A DNA stretch of 64,000 bases from Aspidapion aeneum (taxonomy: Eukaryota; Arthropoda; Insecta; Coleoptera; Brentidae): positions 56,833,471-56,897,470 of the forward strand of contig OY755046.1 of NCBI GenBank assembly GCA_963576565.1, read 5' to 3'. Position 1 is the first letter of the stretch; every line of letters starts with the position of its first letter. The position numbers and the translations under genes were made by a program. This document shows positions 1 through 11,600 of the stretch, piece by piece. The notes under the pieces were generated by a model. The model had not been told where the DNA came from. It saw only the letters and a list, made by a program, of their open reading frames with translations, and searched no databases.

Positions 1-1105
1 ATAAATAAATGCAATGTAGATACATAAATAATACATATTTAAATACAATAATATTTCAAAAAATAAAACCTTTCAGGTTGAAATTTTTTTTACATTTTGA
101 AACGTCGAAATTGCTACTCACTCATGTATAAATCATGTAAATTTGTCTGTACTTCCAGACATGTTACAAAGCTGAAATTTGGCAGACTGATAAAAATTGT
201 GACCAAACCCTTGAATTGTAAAAAATCAAATAACCCCAAAGATCTAATTCACTCCCCTCCCCCATACATGTAAAGTTATGCAAAAGTAACATTGCCCACT
301 TCCAGAGGCGCTAGAGAACTGAGCTTTGGCAGACTGATAGGAAACATGATAAAACTATAGGAAAAAATTTAAAAACCCCAACATTTTAATTTGCTTCCCT
401 CCCCTATAAATGTAAAATTATGTAAAAGTAACATTCTCCACTTTAAGAAACGTCAGAGAACTGAGCTTTGGAAGGCTGATAGGAACTATGATAAAACTAT
501 AAAAGAAAATTAAAAAACCCAAATTTTAATTTACTTTCCTCCCCTATACATGTAAAGTTATGTAAAAATAACATTGCTACTTCCAGAAACACTAGAGAGC
601 TGAGCTTTAGAAGGCTGATAGAAACTATAATAAAACCATAGGAAAATATTTTAAAAAAACTCAAAATTTTTAATAAGGTTAACGTTTTGAACAATATTCC
701 GCATATCTTACTACTTTAAAACTTAAATATTATCCAAATCCTTTAAAAAAGGAGTGAAATCATAACAAAAACATTTCATGAAAAGAAAAGCCAAGTACGC
801 GAAAGTGGTATTCCGTAAAAAGTTCTCCAATACAAATTTCAAAATGAAAGGTTCTTACTAGTTTGAAATTTTTTTTCTAAACTTGGATATTACGGCTGCA
901 AATGACTCTTAGGCACAGTGCGAAATTGAACATAAAGAAGTTTGGCTGGAATAGCATAGTTTAAAAAAAAACATTTCCAAACTAGTAAGAACCTTTCATT
1001 TTGAAATTTGTATTGGAGAACTTGGCTTTACTTTTATCTCAATTCTTTTTACGGAATACCACTTTCGTGTACTTGGCTTTTTTTTACATGAAATGTTTTT
1101 GTTAT
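1..1105. repeat. Dispersed repeat, copy A, with internal ~125-bp tandem units
   Basis: Positions 110-690 contain about four degenerate units of roughly 125-140 bp. Each carries a cytosine-rich block (cctccccYatacatgtaaag), a tgtaaaagtaacatt block and a gagctttggMagRctgata block; the last recurs near 320, 460 and 600. Matching units occur at 56,500-56,950 and 60,100-60,540, so this is one dispersed family. After the tandem core comes a segment around 700-870 that also follows the core in the copy at 56,290-57,155. The tandem core inside a dispersed, protein-less element resembles Helentron/DINE-type elements, but I cannot assign a class. No coding sequence is visible. Confidence 0.7.
766..1101. 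repeat. Inverted repeat, ~100-bp arms
   Basis: The left arm (about 766-875) contains gccaagtac, a ggtattccgtaaaaag block and caaatttcaaaatgaaagg. The right arm (about 965-1101) carries the same blocks in reverse complement (cctttcattttgaaatttg, ctttttacggaataccac, gtacttggc). The arms flank about 90 bp of unique DNA. This is the end region of the dispersed repeat that starts at 1, or a second copy in opposite orientation. Confidence 0.8.
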
Positions 1106-2393
1106 GATATAGATATCTAGTTCATAAAATGATGAAGTTTTTAGTATTTTAATGAGTTTTCATAAACTGTGGGGACATTCTGCAATGGTTTTGATGTTTG
1201 TTTTTTAATTTTGTTTGTTTAATAGTCCTAATATCCTAGAAAAGGATGTCTTTTATTAAAGTGTGTTTAGCTTAGGAAAAACTTTTTTAAAACTTTTTTA
1301 TGTCTTTTTAGACTTTATTTTGTGTGTAACTTTTTTGTTTTAAAGTCGACATAGATAGATAGATAGATAAGTGGGTAGGGTTTGAGATTTGAAATTTGAA
1401 AAAAAAACTAACAATACTTAAACTTAAAATTTGCTTTTCTGACACAATTCTTTTAACTTGACACTGATTTGCAGGTATTGTAATTTAGGCTTAGGTTCAT
1501 TTGAATAAAGAAGTTTTGAATTTGAATTTGATTAAATTTAAAAAAAACTGTGATTGAGATACCGACAGTCAGATACTTTTGTTAAACATTCCTTAAATAA
1601 CTAGCATGTGCCTAAATTAACATTGATTTATGATATAAAATATATTACAGTTACTAAATCCTGACTGGTGGAATACTGAACATAGCTAAATAAAAAATAA
1701 ATGTTTAGTTATTGGGTTGTTTTTTACGTATTTCGTTGAAATGATTATCTAAAATATTTTAAAGACTTTTCAATACCAGTAGTAGTTAAGACATTTTGGA
1801 TTAATTTCACCAAAATGGTTTCCTATAAATTAAAAATAATTGTTAATATAATCCAAAGATTATGGAATATAAATAATCTTTAAGGTATATTAAAAATATT
1901 TTTGAATCACTCAGTATTTTTAAATAAAATTAAATATATCACCGTGCGCGATTTTCGAAAATGTTTGTAGCGCCATCTTTGGACTGCTTACCCGAACTTA
2001 TGTACGTTCGACACACTGTATATAATAATAATAGAATTTTGAGTGGCCCATCTTAATAATATATATTATACTCTATAATCTTTGAAAATCAATGTACTTA
2101 GTACTTCAAGGACTTTTACAAATCTTAATGTACTTGGTACTTGTACTTGAAGTACTTTCATAATGTACTTGTGACAGCTGTGCACTAAGTGTGCTCTTTC
2201 TATAAAAAATATTCGATATATTTATACAGGGTGTCCCATTGAGAATAGCAGCCAGATTTTTCTCAGAAATTACTAGTCACGAATTTTTTTTTACAAGGTT
2301 TGTTTTTTATATTCAATTCAATAAAGTGACAACAGTACTAAAACAGGAGAATTTGAAATATTCTTTATTAATAGGGGAGAGAGGATAGTTTAC
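1102..2393. other. AT-rich noncoding stretch
   Basis: No exon or recognisable element is visible. It contains a short (GATA)n microsatellite at 1351-1369 and a tacagggtgtccc motif at 2225, a terminal motif seen many times in this window. It lies immediately 3' of the FASTKD exon that ends at 2394 on the minus strand, so it is most likely FASTKD intron. No RAP-domain exon could be found here. Confidence 0.6.
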
Positions 2394-2666
2394 CTGCTCT
2401 GGGAAAATGAGGCAAAACATGGCTCACATACAGAAAACTGTCATTTTTGACAATTCTTTTAACAGTATCCATAACATCTAACATGAACTTTTCGGCAGCT
2501 GTTAATTTTCTGTATTGGTCATAACTAGGGACGAATTCAGAGTGCCATTTGGTGGCTTTGTATCTGATGTCTGGAGGAAGTCTTTTACCTTTGTAGTCTG
2601 GACATTCGATGTCTATGCAACAATCCAGAGAAAAAAGCTCTCTTGGTACTTTTGAAGCCATTTTTC
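2394..2666 (-). CDS. FASTKD exon 2
   Basis: 273 bp, phase 1 at both ends. It reads GKMASKVPRELFSLDCC and continues to FLYVSHVLPHFPRA, after which the donor GTAAAC starts at 2393. A local ATG could make this look like a small independent gene, but the acceptor TTTTTAG just upstream of GGAAAAATGG and the exact phase match to exon 1 argue that it is an internal exon. The Tigger relic begins only about 50 bp upstream of this acceptor. Confidence 0.75.
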
Positions 2667-5600
2667 CTAAAAATTTCAAGGAGTTCTCTTCTATTCAACC
2701 GATTGCTTAAAGCAAATACAGTGAAACGTCCTATAAGCGACACTCACGGTTTCGTCGATTTTGTCCGCTTATTGGAGGTGTCCGCTTATGAGAGGGAACT
2801 GCGAAATTTTACGAGGGTGGATCAAATATAAACAAGCCTTTTAAAATTACTAACGGAAAAGTCATTCAAGATGAACGTGGCCGTTATATTTTGAAGTAGG
2901 GATATTCAGCAGCATGTAGGCGGTTGGTAGTGACGCGATGCTCATTTGGCCAGGAGCAATCGCAATGAGCGAGAAGAAGGTACACAGCAGTGTTGCGTAA
3001 AGAATAATCATTAAATTTCTTACACGCGAAAACCTTAAACCTGCTGAAATTCGATGCAGATTGCGAGCACAGTTCGGAAATAAGACGCTTTCGTGGGTAC
3101 CTGTAAAAACTTGGTGCAAAGAAATTAACGACGGCTGTCAGCGTGTCGACAACGTGAGTAAACCACGTCGTCCTTACCATCATTTCTGCAGTCAAAGTTT
3201 TAGCGACCGTTTTCTGGGACTGGAGAGGAGTTATGTTGGTCGATTTTTTGCACGAGCGAATAACAATAAACGCGGCTTACTACTGCAACTTACTCGACCA
3301 GGTAAAGCTTAATTATCGCCAAAAGAGGAGAGCACACCCCATCCAAGACGTGTTGCTCCTGTATGACAACGCTAGACCTAATACGGCAATTTTAACACAG
3401 GCCAAAATCAATGAAATGCACTGGACTCTGCTGGAATACCCTCCATACAGTCCAGATTTGTCACCTTGCGATTTTCATATGTTGGGCCCACTCAAAGATT
3501 TATTGGGAGGCGAGCAATTTCAAACCAATGAAGAGGTACAGTATACTCGCCCAGCTTCCTTTCATGAAAACGGGATTAAGAAACTGTCAAACCATTGGGA
3601 AAAGTGTATTAACAGAGAAGGGAGATGTGTAGAAAAGTAGAAAAAATTTCTGTTTTGTGTCATGTTTCTAAATAACTAGTTTATAAACAAAGGCTTGTTT
3701 ATATTTGATCCACCCTCGTAATATATATTTATTAACAACTTTCGCTGCTTGAGTTTTTCCGATATTAAATTTTTCAGTGATCCTTGGTGCTGATAGATGT
3801 TCCTTCTCCGAAATGTTAACAACTTCCATTTTTTCACGTAAACTAAGAAGTTTTTTACTGGGCGCAATTTCAAAGAGATCTATTACTACCCAACTGAACA
3901 ACAAAAATCAATTACGACAGAAGTATTTAGAGAGTGCGTTGTTGCCAACATACTACATAATATTAATGCCCATGTCGTGCAGAGCTCCGTCCCGTTGACA
4001 GAGGTTTCCGTCCGGTTAAGGGAAGTTCTAGACACTTTTATCCAAAAAAATTGTCGTGACGACTGTCTGTGTGCGTGTGTGTGTATGTCAGTACAGCCCA
4101 CGATAGCTCCTAAACCGCTAAACCGATTTTCATGAAATTTTCAATAAACAAAAAATGAATTTGTGCATTCCAAAAAGAGCATAAAGAGGATAAAAAATCC
4201 TAAATTTTAAATTTTTCTGGCAGTATTTTTTTTTATAAGGGTGCCAGGAACCTAAGATTTTTTTAGATATTTTCCACATATTTCATGAATAAAAAATAAA
4301 ATAGCATAAAATACAGCCGTATGAGGTCTCGGCCCTCCCCAAAATTGTCTCGGGCCCACCCCAAAACTTTTTTCTATATATATGCCACTGCCTTCAGACA
4401 TTTCTATGTGGGCTAGGAACATAAAAATGATGAGTTTATGTTGAACAAAAATGTATGTCAAAAATAGTAGGAAATTTTATTATCTTATAGAAAAAATTAG
4501 TAAAACCTTTATCAGTGCTTTTAATGAAAAATGTAAAATTGTTAAAATACCAACATTTTTTTTAAAAGTTTTATTTAACTTTTTTATGTCACAATCATTG
4601 AAATAATTCAGTTATGTTTTCTCTAAGATGTCTGTTTTGTTTTTCATCAAGAAAAATGTCCTATTATTTTCATGTATTTTTAATGTTAAAAAAAAATCAA
4701 CTTGTACCCATCATTTCTCTAGGATTTTTTTTAATCAACTTGTAACCATCATTTCTCTTGGATTTTTTTTTTATTTATTAAAATTACTTTTTTGGGTATT
4801 TTTTTTTTTAATTTCAATTTTGTTTACAAAATCGATCATGTGATACATTGGAAAGGTAGCTTAAAGACCTTTCAAATAAGGCCTCCATCACTATCCTGTT
4901 GTAAGTAGTTCTTGAGATACCTTAATGTTGGCAGGTTTTTGATAAACAAAATTTAATTTAAAAAAAAATGTTTATCAGAAAAATTTTAAATTTGGGATTT
5001 TGCATCCTTTTTGTGGCTAATATAAATGTACTAAAAATTAGCGAAATCGGTGAGATGGTCTGCCAAACCTTGTATACGGCTCAGTGCCTGAAGGGGAGAA
5101 GACTAGAGATTTCACAAAAAAATTACCCCAAAGTTAAATTCACCCCGTCTGGGAAAACAGACGTTTATTGAACTAAAACAAAGGAAAAAAACGGCAACAC
5201 GCTAGAAGCTTACCTTCTTTCATTTAGCAGCAGTTCCACAGTTTCACTCGCGGCACCGCGGACTTTCTTGTGGATGGAATTTTCGTCTTAATCTTAAAAC
5301 ACGTGTGACTTCTTTCAGTGTCTTTTCGGAAGTGGTTTTTCATTCCCATGACAAATACAGGGGGGCGCTTCAAACTCCCAGCGTGTGCAAAGCGCGCATG
5401 ATTTTTGCCAAAATGATCAGGTGTTTAAAGAGAAAATAACTTTCAACAAAGAGAAAAATTATCACCTGATCGGAATTTTCCCAAACAAAGAGTTTCTTAT
5501 TTAAAGGTTTGGCTAAAGAGTCCAAAAATATCAAAACAAAATTTAAGGTTAGGTTTTCCCAAAAATTCAAATAAAAATAAAAACAAAAAATAACTGGCAG

Positions 5601-7061
5601 TATTAAACACCTTGATTGATTTGATATAAAACAACTCAAAGGTTAAAATTGCAGATACTCACCATAATTCTTCTTAACATAATCCATATCCAAAACTCGA
5701 TTAGTCAGTTCATAAGAATAAATACCCTTCATACTAAAATAATTCAAACAACTAACAAAACTTTTAGGGTACTTTTCCACTTCTAAATCCCTTTCTGGTC
5801 GATGCAATTCTTTGTACGCAATTTCAAAAATATCTGGTGTTATTTTCGGGTCAAAATTGAACATTGTTAACACATTTAAGAGCCTGTCTATTTCCTTAAT
5901 TCTTATTTTGTTCACATCATCAAATTTCTTTCCCAGCTTTTCTGCACATTTTTTCAAAGATTTTTCATGAAGAACTAACAAACCTGTAGGCGCCAAAGCC
6001 AAATGTAAACAGGCTAAATCTGACAATCTGTCAATCTCTGGAGTAAGTTTGTCTAGCATTTGACAAATCTTTTGGGGTATTTTGACAGGTTTAGATAACC
6101 GTAGGATTTTTAGAATTGCTGACAGAGCTATATCATGGATTGTTTTGCTGTTTTCCATAACCCTATTTATCATTTCTTCTATAATTGGCACCAAATGTAT
6201 TGTACATTCAGTTTTAAAGTACCCTGAAGCCACCACAGCCATCTCATCAATGTTCATTTCTGAAATTTTTGACTGCAAAGCATATTCATACTCAAAATCA
6301 ACTTTCGTTCGACGAGAAGCATTTATAATAAAAAACATCTTAACTAGTTGATCTTTACTTAAAGAAGAGGCTTTTTTTGTATGTCTATTTACAACTTCAT
6401 AGGTATAATCTGAGAATCTTGCTAAATTCAACTTGAAAAAAGCACCAGCAAAATTCAGAACTTTATCCATATCCCAATCATGCATTTTCCAACAACAAAT
6501 GTCATCTAGGCAACTCCAGACATCATGGAAATTATGAGATGCATATGATTCACACAATGGATACTCTGCTAAACAGTATAAAAGCTCTAGTATCTGATCA
6601 TCAGTAAGTTTTTCGCAATGATCCATGAGACCATCAACTAAATTGTCAAACCTGGACTCAGAAATTGGGATGGCTTTTTCAATACAAAATTGCTTGACAC
6701 TTTTAAATGCTTTTAAAATTTCGGTGGCATTGGAAGCACGCCAGTTTTGATTTAAAACAGTTTCAAACTGGTCGTAATTAGTAACAATAATGTCACAATC
6801 AATTTTCCACTTAAAATCTTCCAATAAAGAGTAATTTATACAGTTGTACAAGTAATTATTCTCTCGTTCTATATATATCCTATGCAAACTATGGCAACAA
6901 TGTATTTTTCGCAGGTTAAGATAGGTTTGTGTGCATTTTACATTGTGATTGTATAAATGGGGCCTAATATTGACTGAACTTAAATTAGAGTATAATCTTA
7001 CTAAGTTTGGTTTAAAAATATTTTGGTCCTTAACACTGTTAAAAACTGTTTTAAAAAACAT
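2394..7061 (-). CDS. FAST kinase domain-containing protein (FASTKD), 5' two exons
   Basis: FASTKD proteins are mitochondrial RNA-processing factors with FAST_1, FAST_2 and RAP domains. Exon 1 (7061-5663) encodes about 466 residues and exon 2 (2666-2394) about 91. The exon 1 donor (ATG|GTGAGT) and exon 2 acceptor (TTTTTAG|GA) both fall in phase 1 and rebuild a single glycine codon, and exon 2 ends at a consensus donor (GCAG|GTAAAC) in phase 1. The N terminus is basic and hydrophobic, as expected of a mitochondrial presequence. The helical region with IKEIDRLLNVLTMFNFDP and PKSFVSCLNYFSMKGIYSYE matches FAST_1; IECPDYKGKRLPP followed by VLPHFPRA resembles the segment leading into FAST_2. The RAP-domain exon(s) must lie below position 1 or be unrecognised. 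The paralogue (FASTKD5 or another) cannot be fixed. Sgt1 lies 358 bp upstream on the same strand. Confidence 0.75.
2812..3718 (+). mobile_element. Mariner element, internally deleted, nested in Tigger
   Basis: Terminal inverted repeats of about 28-30 bp start cgagggtggatcaaatataa at both ends (2812 on plus, 3718 on minus). The element is flanked by the TA target duplication (2810-2811, 3719-3720). At 907 bp it is shorter than a full mariner (about 1.3 kb). The plus strand at 3233-3540 encodes the C-terminal part of a DD34D transposase. Confidence 0.9.
3233..3640 (+). pseudogene. Mariner transposase, C-terminal fragment
   Basis: It encodes LLLYDNARPNTA, carrying the second catalytic aspartate, and then YPPYSPDLSPCDFHMLGPLK, carrying the third aspartate at the DD34D spacing. 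The N-terminal DNA-binding domain and first catalytic aspartate are absent or frame-disrupted between 2840 and 3230, so the product would be inactive. Confidence 0.85.
3721..3904 (-). pseudogene. Tigger transposase N-terminal HTH fragment
   Basis: The minus strand encodes KKLLSLREKMEVVNISEKE and ITEKFNIGKTQAAKVVNKYI, which match the CENP-B N-terminal/psq helix-turn-helix of pogo/Tigger transposases (LSLREK and KFNIGKTQ are hallmark words). The frame is cut at 3720 by the mariner terminal repeat. Confidence 0.75.
4041..5662. other. FASTKD intron 1 remainder, repeat-derived
   Basis: No exon is seen. It holds a GT-rich microsatellite (about 4060-4086) followed by a taaaccgctaaaccgatttt tract typical of insect transposon ends, a 37-bp tandem duplication at about 4697-4772 (atcaacttgtaMccatcatt), and long T-runs. 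Positions 5190-5400 are more GC-balanced, but no consistent exon could be drawn through them. Confidence 0.55.
5663..7061 (-). CDS. FASTKD exon 1
   Basis: Open from the ATG at 7061 to the donor at 5662; the reading frame continues only seven more codons into the intron, which supports the splice call. The ATG opens MFFKTVFNSV, rich in hydrophobic and positive residues and free of acidic ones, typical of a mitochondrial targeting peptide. The remainder is alpha-helical repeat-like sequence with no catalytic motif, as expected because the FAST domain is not an active kinase by sequence. Confidence 0.8.
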
Positions 7062-7419
7062 TTTGAAAATCTTGATGTAAACATAACCAAACTTTATTTC
7101 AGCACAACTTCGATTTTGGTTGGTTATTGGCTTGGCTTTTTGTTATCCTTTGTCAAGATTACTCACGGTGGATAATTCTATTCACGGTGAAGGTTACTGA
7201 CCATGTGAAATCCACAGAACTGCAGTAATGTATTTTTTTATGTAATATAATTGCAAAGCACAGTAATTTTATTATTTATTTGAATAAAAATTACAAGCGA
7301 AGATAGCTTACAGAAGAATTAGTACATTTTTAAATGCTATATATAAACAATTCCAAAAGTGAAAAATCCTATAAAATAGATAAAGCTCAAAACACTCAGC
7401 AAAAGCAAAACAAAAGAAT

Positions 7420-8324
7420 TTAGGAATCCCATTTCTTAAATTCCATCCCATCTGGAGGTTTTACCTCAACTTTCTGTTTTGCTATTTCATTCCAATTTGT
7501 GCTGAGAACAGTTCCACCACTTTCCATCTAAAAAAAATAATTAGATAGGTAGTACTTTCACAAAAAAAATGTTGTCGCCAAACAAAAAAGCAGTTTTAAC
7601 ATTTTTATTCTCTTTGTTTTACTTACATAGCTCTTGTTCATTGCTCGTCTCACTTCGTCACTGCCCTTTCCATAAATTTCTTGAAACAATTTATTTAAGG
7701 CTTCTTCTCCCTCAGGTTTCTCAGTCTCTTCTTGCTTTTTTATTTCCTTCTCAACTTTTGACCAGTCTTTGCCCTTTTTTGAGGTTGGATAAGATGGAGG
7801 ACCACTTAACTCAGAAGTTGATGCTAAAATTAAATGTAGTTTATAAAATAATGGACAATAATTTGACTTTTTATAATGTGTCACTTACAACATGGTATTG
7901 CCTTAATATTTTCCTCAACAAGGTCTCCTTCCAGTTTATCCCATCTTAATCCCTCAGCCTTCTTTAACTTAATTTCAACCTTGGAAGGGGTAATTTTGTA
8001 ACTGCATTGCTCTGGCACAATTTTATGTGACAAATTGAATAGTAAACTGCAGTCTTCATACTCTGGTACTCTTATTTTCAGTTCTAACCTGGTGTCTTTG
8101 AAGTTTACTGTGAGTTGGTCCTGTTGAAGGTTTTTTACAAGGACTGTAATGACAACTGCCGAGTCTGTTTGGTACCAGTCATGTCGAATGGGTAGTTTTA
8201 ACTAAAATAACGCATATAAAGTTGTTAATAAAATTATGACAAACATAAATCTACCCTAAATCCTAATTATCATAATAAGACCATTTTGAAAACTTACCTT
8301 CCCTTCCGGTGGTCCATCACCCAT
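7420..8324 (-). CDS. Sgt1: Sgt1 (SUGT1) HSP90 co-chaperone, complete, four exons
   Basis: Sgt1 links HSP90 to kinetochore and SCF-type clients. Exons: 8324-8298 (MGDGPPEGK), 8201-7889 (CS domain), 7823-7627 and 7527-7420. All junctions are GT-AG and in phase, giving about 214 residues and a TAA at 7422-7420. The CS domain starts at [20 protein letters not shown] and continues through [20 protein letters not shown] to LRWDKLEG. The SGS domain is [20 protein letters not shown], then [20 protein letters not shown], ending [20 protein letters not shown] and a KKWDS C terminus. No TPR domain is present, as expected for insect Sgt1. A short 3' region with AATAAA-like signals (7267-7285, minus) precedes the FASTKD start. 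Confidence 0.93.
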
Positions 8325-8601
8325 TTTCAGTACTTTTTTTTTTTTAATTCACACTTTCCTTTAAAAAAATTTGATGAAAATACAGGAAAAATTCTTTAAA
8401 AAAACAACAAAAAAACGTCAAATTCTAGCAATCAGCTGTTTTCGGAGCACATAACCCCACTTTGGGCCAGCTGCTTTTTGTTTTCGTTTGTAAAACATAA
8501 CCTCATTGGGTTGTTTACCTTTTTAATTTTTAAAAAAATTTGGATCCTCTGGGGTTTGGATTATTCTCTTAGATTAATAAACGCGATTATTCTTCAGAAA
8601 C
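8325..8601. promoter_or_regulatory. Divergent promoter between Sgt1 and HROB
   Basis: Only 277 bp separate the two start codons, so both promoters and 5' leaders must lie here. It contains A/T-runs and a caatcagctg E-box-like site near 8430. No TATA box is obvious. The regulatory role is inferred from position. Confidence 0.45.
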
Positions 8602-11600
8602 ATGAGTGAAGAATTTATGTTTGATGATAATGATGTAAGTTGTTTAAAATAATTACGAAACAGATTATTTATTTATTTATTTTATTTATTTATTCAACAC
8701 AAAATTGCACATACTACATATCACATACAAAACTTAGTTCGCCAAATTTATTTATTTTCTTTAGTAGTGTTGAGCAGAGGAACTTAATCCTGTGTTGCTT
8801 GTACATTACAACAAGAAAATAAATTTACAGAAATTTAACTTAAAATAAATATAAATTTTATACAAAATTTAACTTAGTTACATTTTTGAAACATAGTTTT
8901 AGAACAAATACTAATCTTATTTAACCTAATCTGTGGAACAAATTATAGCCTAGATAAACTGAATAATACTAATTAATAGAAAAAATGGACTTCTTACTTT
9001 GTATAGGTTGTTAATTTTTATCAAATGACAAAGAAATTTTAGTCAGTAAATGGTACATTAAAAGGTCTTGATAAAATATTAATATTCAGATTTTGAGTGA
9101 TAAAAATTTTTAGGTTCTTAATGAAATTTTTTAGAGGTTTTATTTTAATAGAAAAGGGAAGTTCATTGTAAATCTTTGGTGCTAAATAGTAAAACATTCG
9201 TTGAGTGGCAGATAAATTTACTCTTGGTAAAAAGCATTTTATAGAGTTATTAATGTGTGTTATGTCAATATTATGTGTTTCTTTTGTTCTAATAAATTTA
9301 CATATATTGAAGCAGTAAAGTTGACTTAGATTTAATATATTTAATTCTTTAAAGGCATTTACAGTATGGTCTCTATATCCTAGTCCTTGCACACAGCGTA
9401 TGAAACTTTTTTGTAGAATTCTAAGAGGGTATAAATTAGTTTCATAAATTCCTCCCCACACCATTATCCCATAACTAAAAATTGATTGAACCGTTGCAAA
9501 ATAAAACATTCTTTTTAATTTAATTGGTATAATATTTTTGATATAATAAAATTTAGAAAGTGTAAATTTTAGTTTTTTTGCAACAAATTGTATATGTTTT
9601 TTAAAGGTCAAGTGTTCATCAAAAATGATTCCAAGGTATTTTGTTTCTGAGCTTTGTTGTATCAAAGGGCAGTTACAATTGTCTGGATTTGATAAGATAG
9701 AATTAGGGCTACAAAAGTGAAATTTTAAAGGATTCTTAAAATTTATTTTACCTCTAAGTGAAAAATTTAAATAAGTAGTTTTATCTGCATTGATAAACAT
9801 ATCATTTAATGTGAACCAAGTTTTAAGTAATTCTAGGTCATGTTGCATAGCTAATTGATTTTCTTCCCATGATGAGTGTGAATAGGTAATAACTGTGTCG
9901 TCAGCAAAAGCAAATAAGATACCCTTAAAATCGGCCGAAAAAATTTCGTCAATATAAACAATGAAAAGTAGGGGCCCTAAGACAGAGCCTTGAGGCACCC
10001 CTGTTAGTATTTTGGTTTTTTTACTGATGATGTTATTTACTTTAGTTTGTTGAGTTCTTTTAGTTAAGTAACTTATAAACCATTGTAGCACTACACCTCT
10101 TATTCCTGCTTGCTCTAATTTTTTTAGGATTTTTTTATGAGAAATTGTGTCGAAAGCCTTTTGAATATCAATGAATAATGAAGAAACTTTAAGTCCTTTA
10201 TCAATATTTTTGTGATATAGTTACTAAATTTCGTTAGAGCTAAGTCTGTGCCTTTGTCAGGTAGGAATCCATACTGATCTTTAGAAAAATAATTGTGTTT
10301 AGATAAGAAATTAAGAAGTCTTTTTTGAACTAGCTTTTCAAATATTTTTGAAATTAAGGAGAGAAGTGCTACTGGTCTATAATTGCTTGGCAAGTGTTTT
10401 TCTTTTGCTTTGTAGATCGGTATTATTAGGGAATTTTTTAATGAATCAGGAAATATACCCTCAATGAATGACAAGTTAAAAAGATAGACTAAGATTGGTG
10501 TGATTTGATCATTTAATAATTTGATTACCTTGGGTTTAATGTTATCACTGCCTGCGGATTTGTTTGTGTTTAATTGTTTAATTATGCTTGAAACATCTTG
10601 GTTTGTAATGGGTGACCACTCCATTGACTGATAAATTTGCTTGGCATGTAGTTTATTTTCAAATGTCTTATTAATTTTAATATTTTTACATTTTGTAGCA
10701 ATTTGAGGACCAACATTTGTGAAGAAGTCATTAAAGCATTCAGATATATCAGATTTGGAGTCAAGTGTTAAATTGTTTGATTTTAGAGTTTTGACATTGA
10801 TTTCGGATTTGGGTTTTGTCCCACTCAGCTCTTTAAGTATTTTCCAGTGATGTTTGATATCTTTTGTGATTTTTATTTCTTTTTCATAATGTGAGACTTT
10901 TGTATTCCAGATTATTTTATTTAATTTATCTTTATAATTTAAGTATTCATTCTTAAAAGACAAATTATTTGGATTGTTTTTATGTTTGTTATATAATTTT
11001 TGTTTTTGTCTTACTGATCGTAGCAGTCCATCTGTCATCCAGGGTTTAAGTCTGTTCTGTTTAGGTTTAATTATTTTTTGTTCACTATTTTTGAGAATTA
11101 GTTCAGAGAGTCTATTTATAAAGTTTTGAAAAGCTAAGTTTACATTTGTACTTGCTTCATAAACATTTTTCCAATCTTCTTCTTGTACCTCATTAATTAA
11201 TTTGGTATAGTTTATTTTATTAACTGTTATTTTTTTGTCGTTATTATATGTTGCTTTATTTTTAAGTTTTATTGTGACGTAGGTAATATAATGATCAGTA
11301 ATTTTGAATTTTATTATTAAGGGTTGTATTTTATAATTATTTTGACATCTGAGCATGCAGTGATCCAAACAGGTCTTAGATATTGGTCGTGTTATTTCAT
11401 TGATTATCGATAGAAAACCATTTTCGCTGCACAGATTAATATAATCATTATGTTCTTTTCTATTAAGGTCTAAAATATTAATATTTATGTCCCCTGAAAT
11501 TATTATGTTTTTTGAATTTGTGTGTTGCAGAAATGTTTCAAGTTCTTTGTTCTTTGTTCTTAGCTGTGGTTATGCCTAAGTGGCAAAATTTTGCTGCAGA

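Larger units (their letters stand above)
2719..4036 (-). mobile_element. Tigger/pogo-like DNA transposon relic, split by a mariner
   Basis: The low-coordinate end starts with cagtgaaacgtcctataagc after a TA, and the high-coordinate end reads (in reverse complement) gaacttcccttaaccggacg. Both resemble Tigger termini but differ from each other. Between them, on the minus strand, lies a CENP-B/psq-type helix-turn-helix segment. The element sits in FASTKD intron 1 in the same orientation as the gene. A 907-bp mariner interrupts it just after the DNA-binding domain, and the catalytic part is missing, so a deletion preceded or accompanied the insertion. Confidence 0.65.

Noticed and set aside
1..2390. 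Search for the FASTKD RAP-domain exon
   Set aside because: No suitable acceptor-plus-open-frame with RAP-like residues was seen; it probably lies outside the window.
5370..5639. 89-codon minus frame next to FASTKD exon 1
   Set aside because: It starts inside the intron after a good donor, is rich in Phe/Leu from AT-rich DNA, and does not resemble the FASTKD C terminus.
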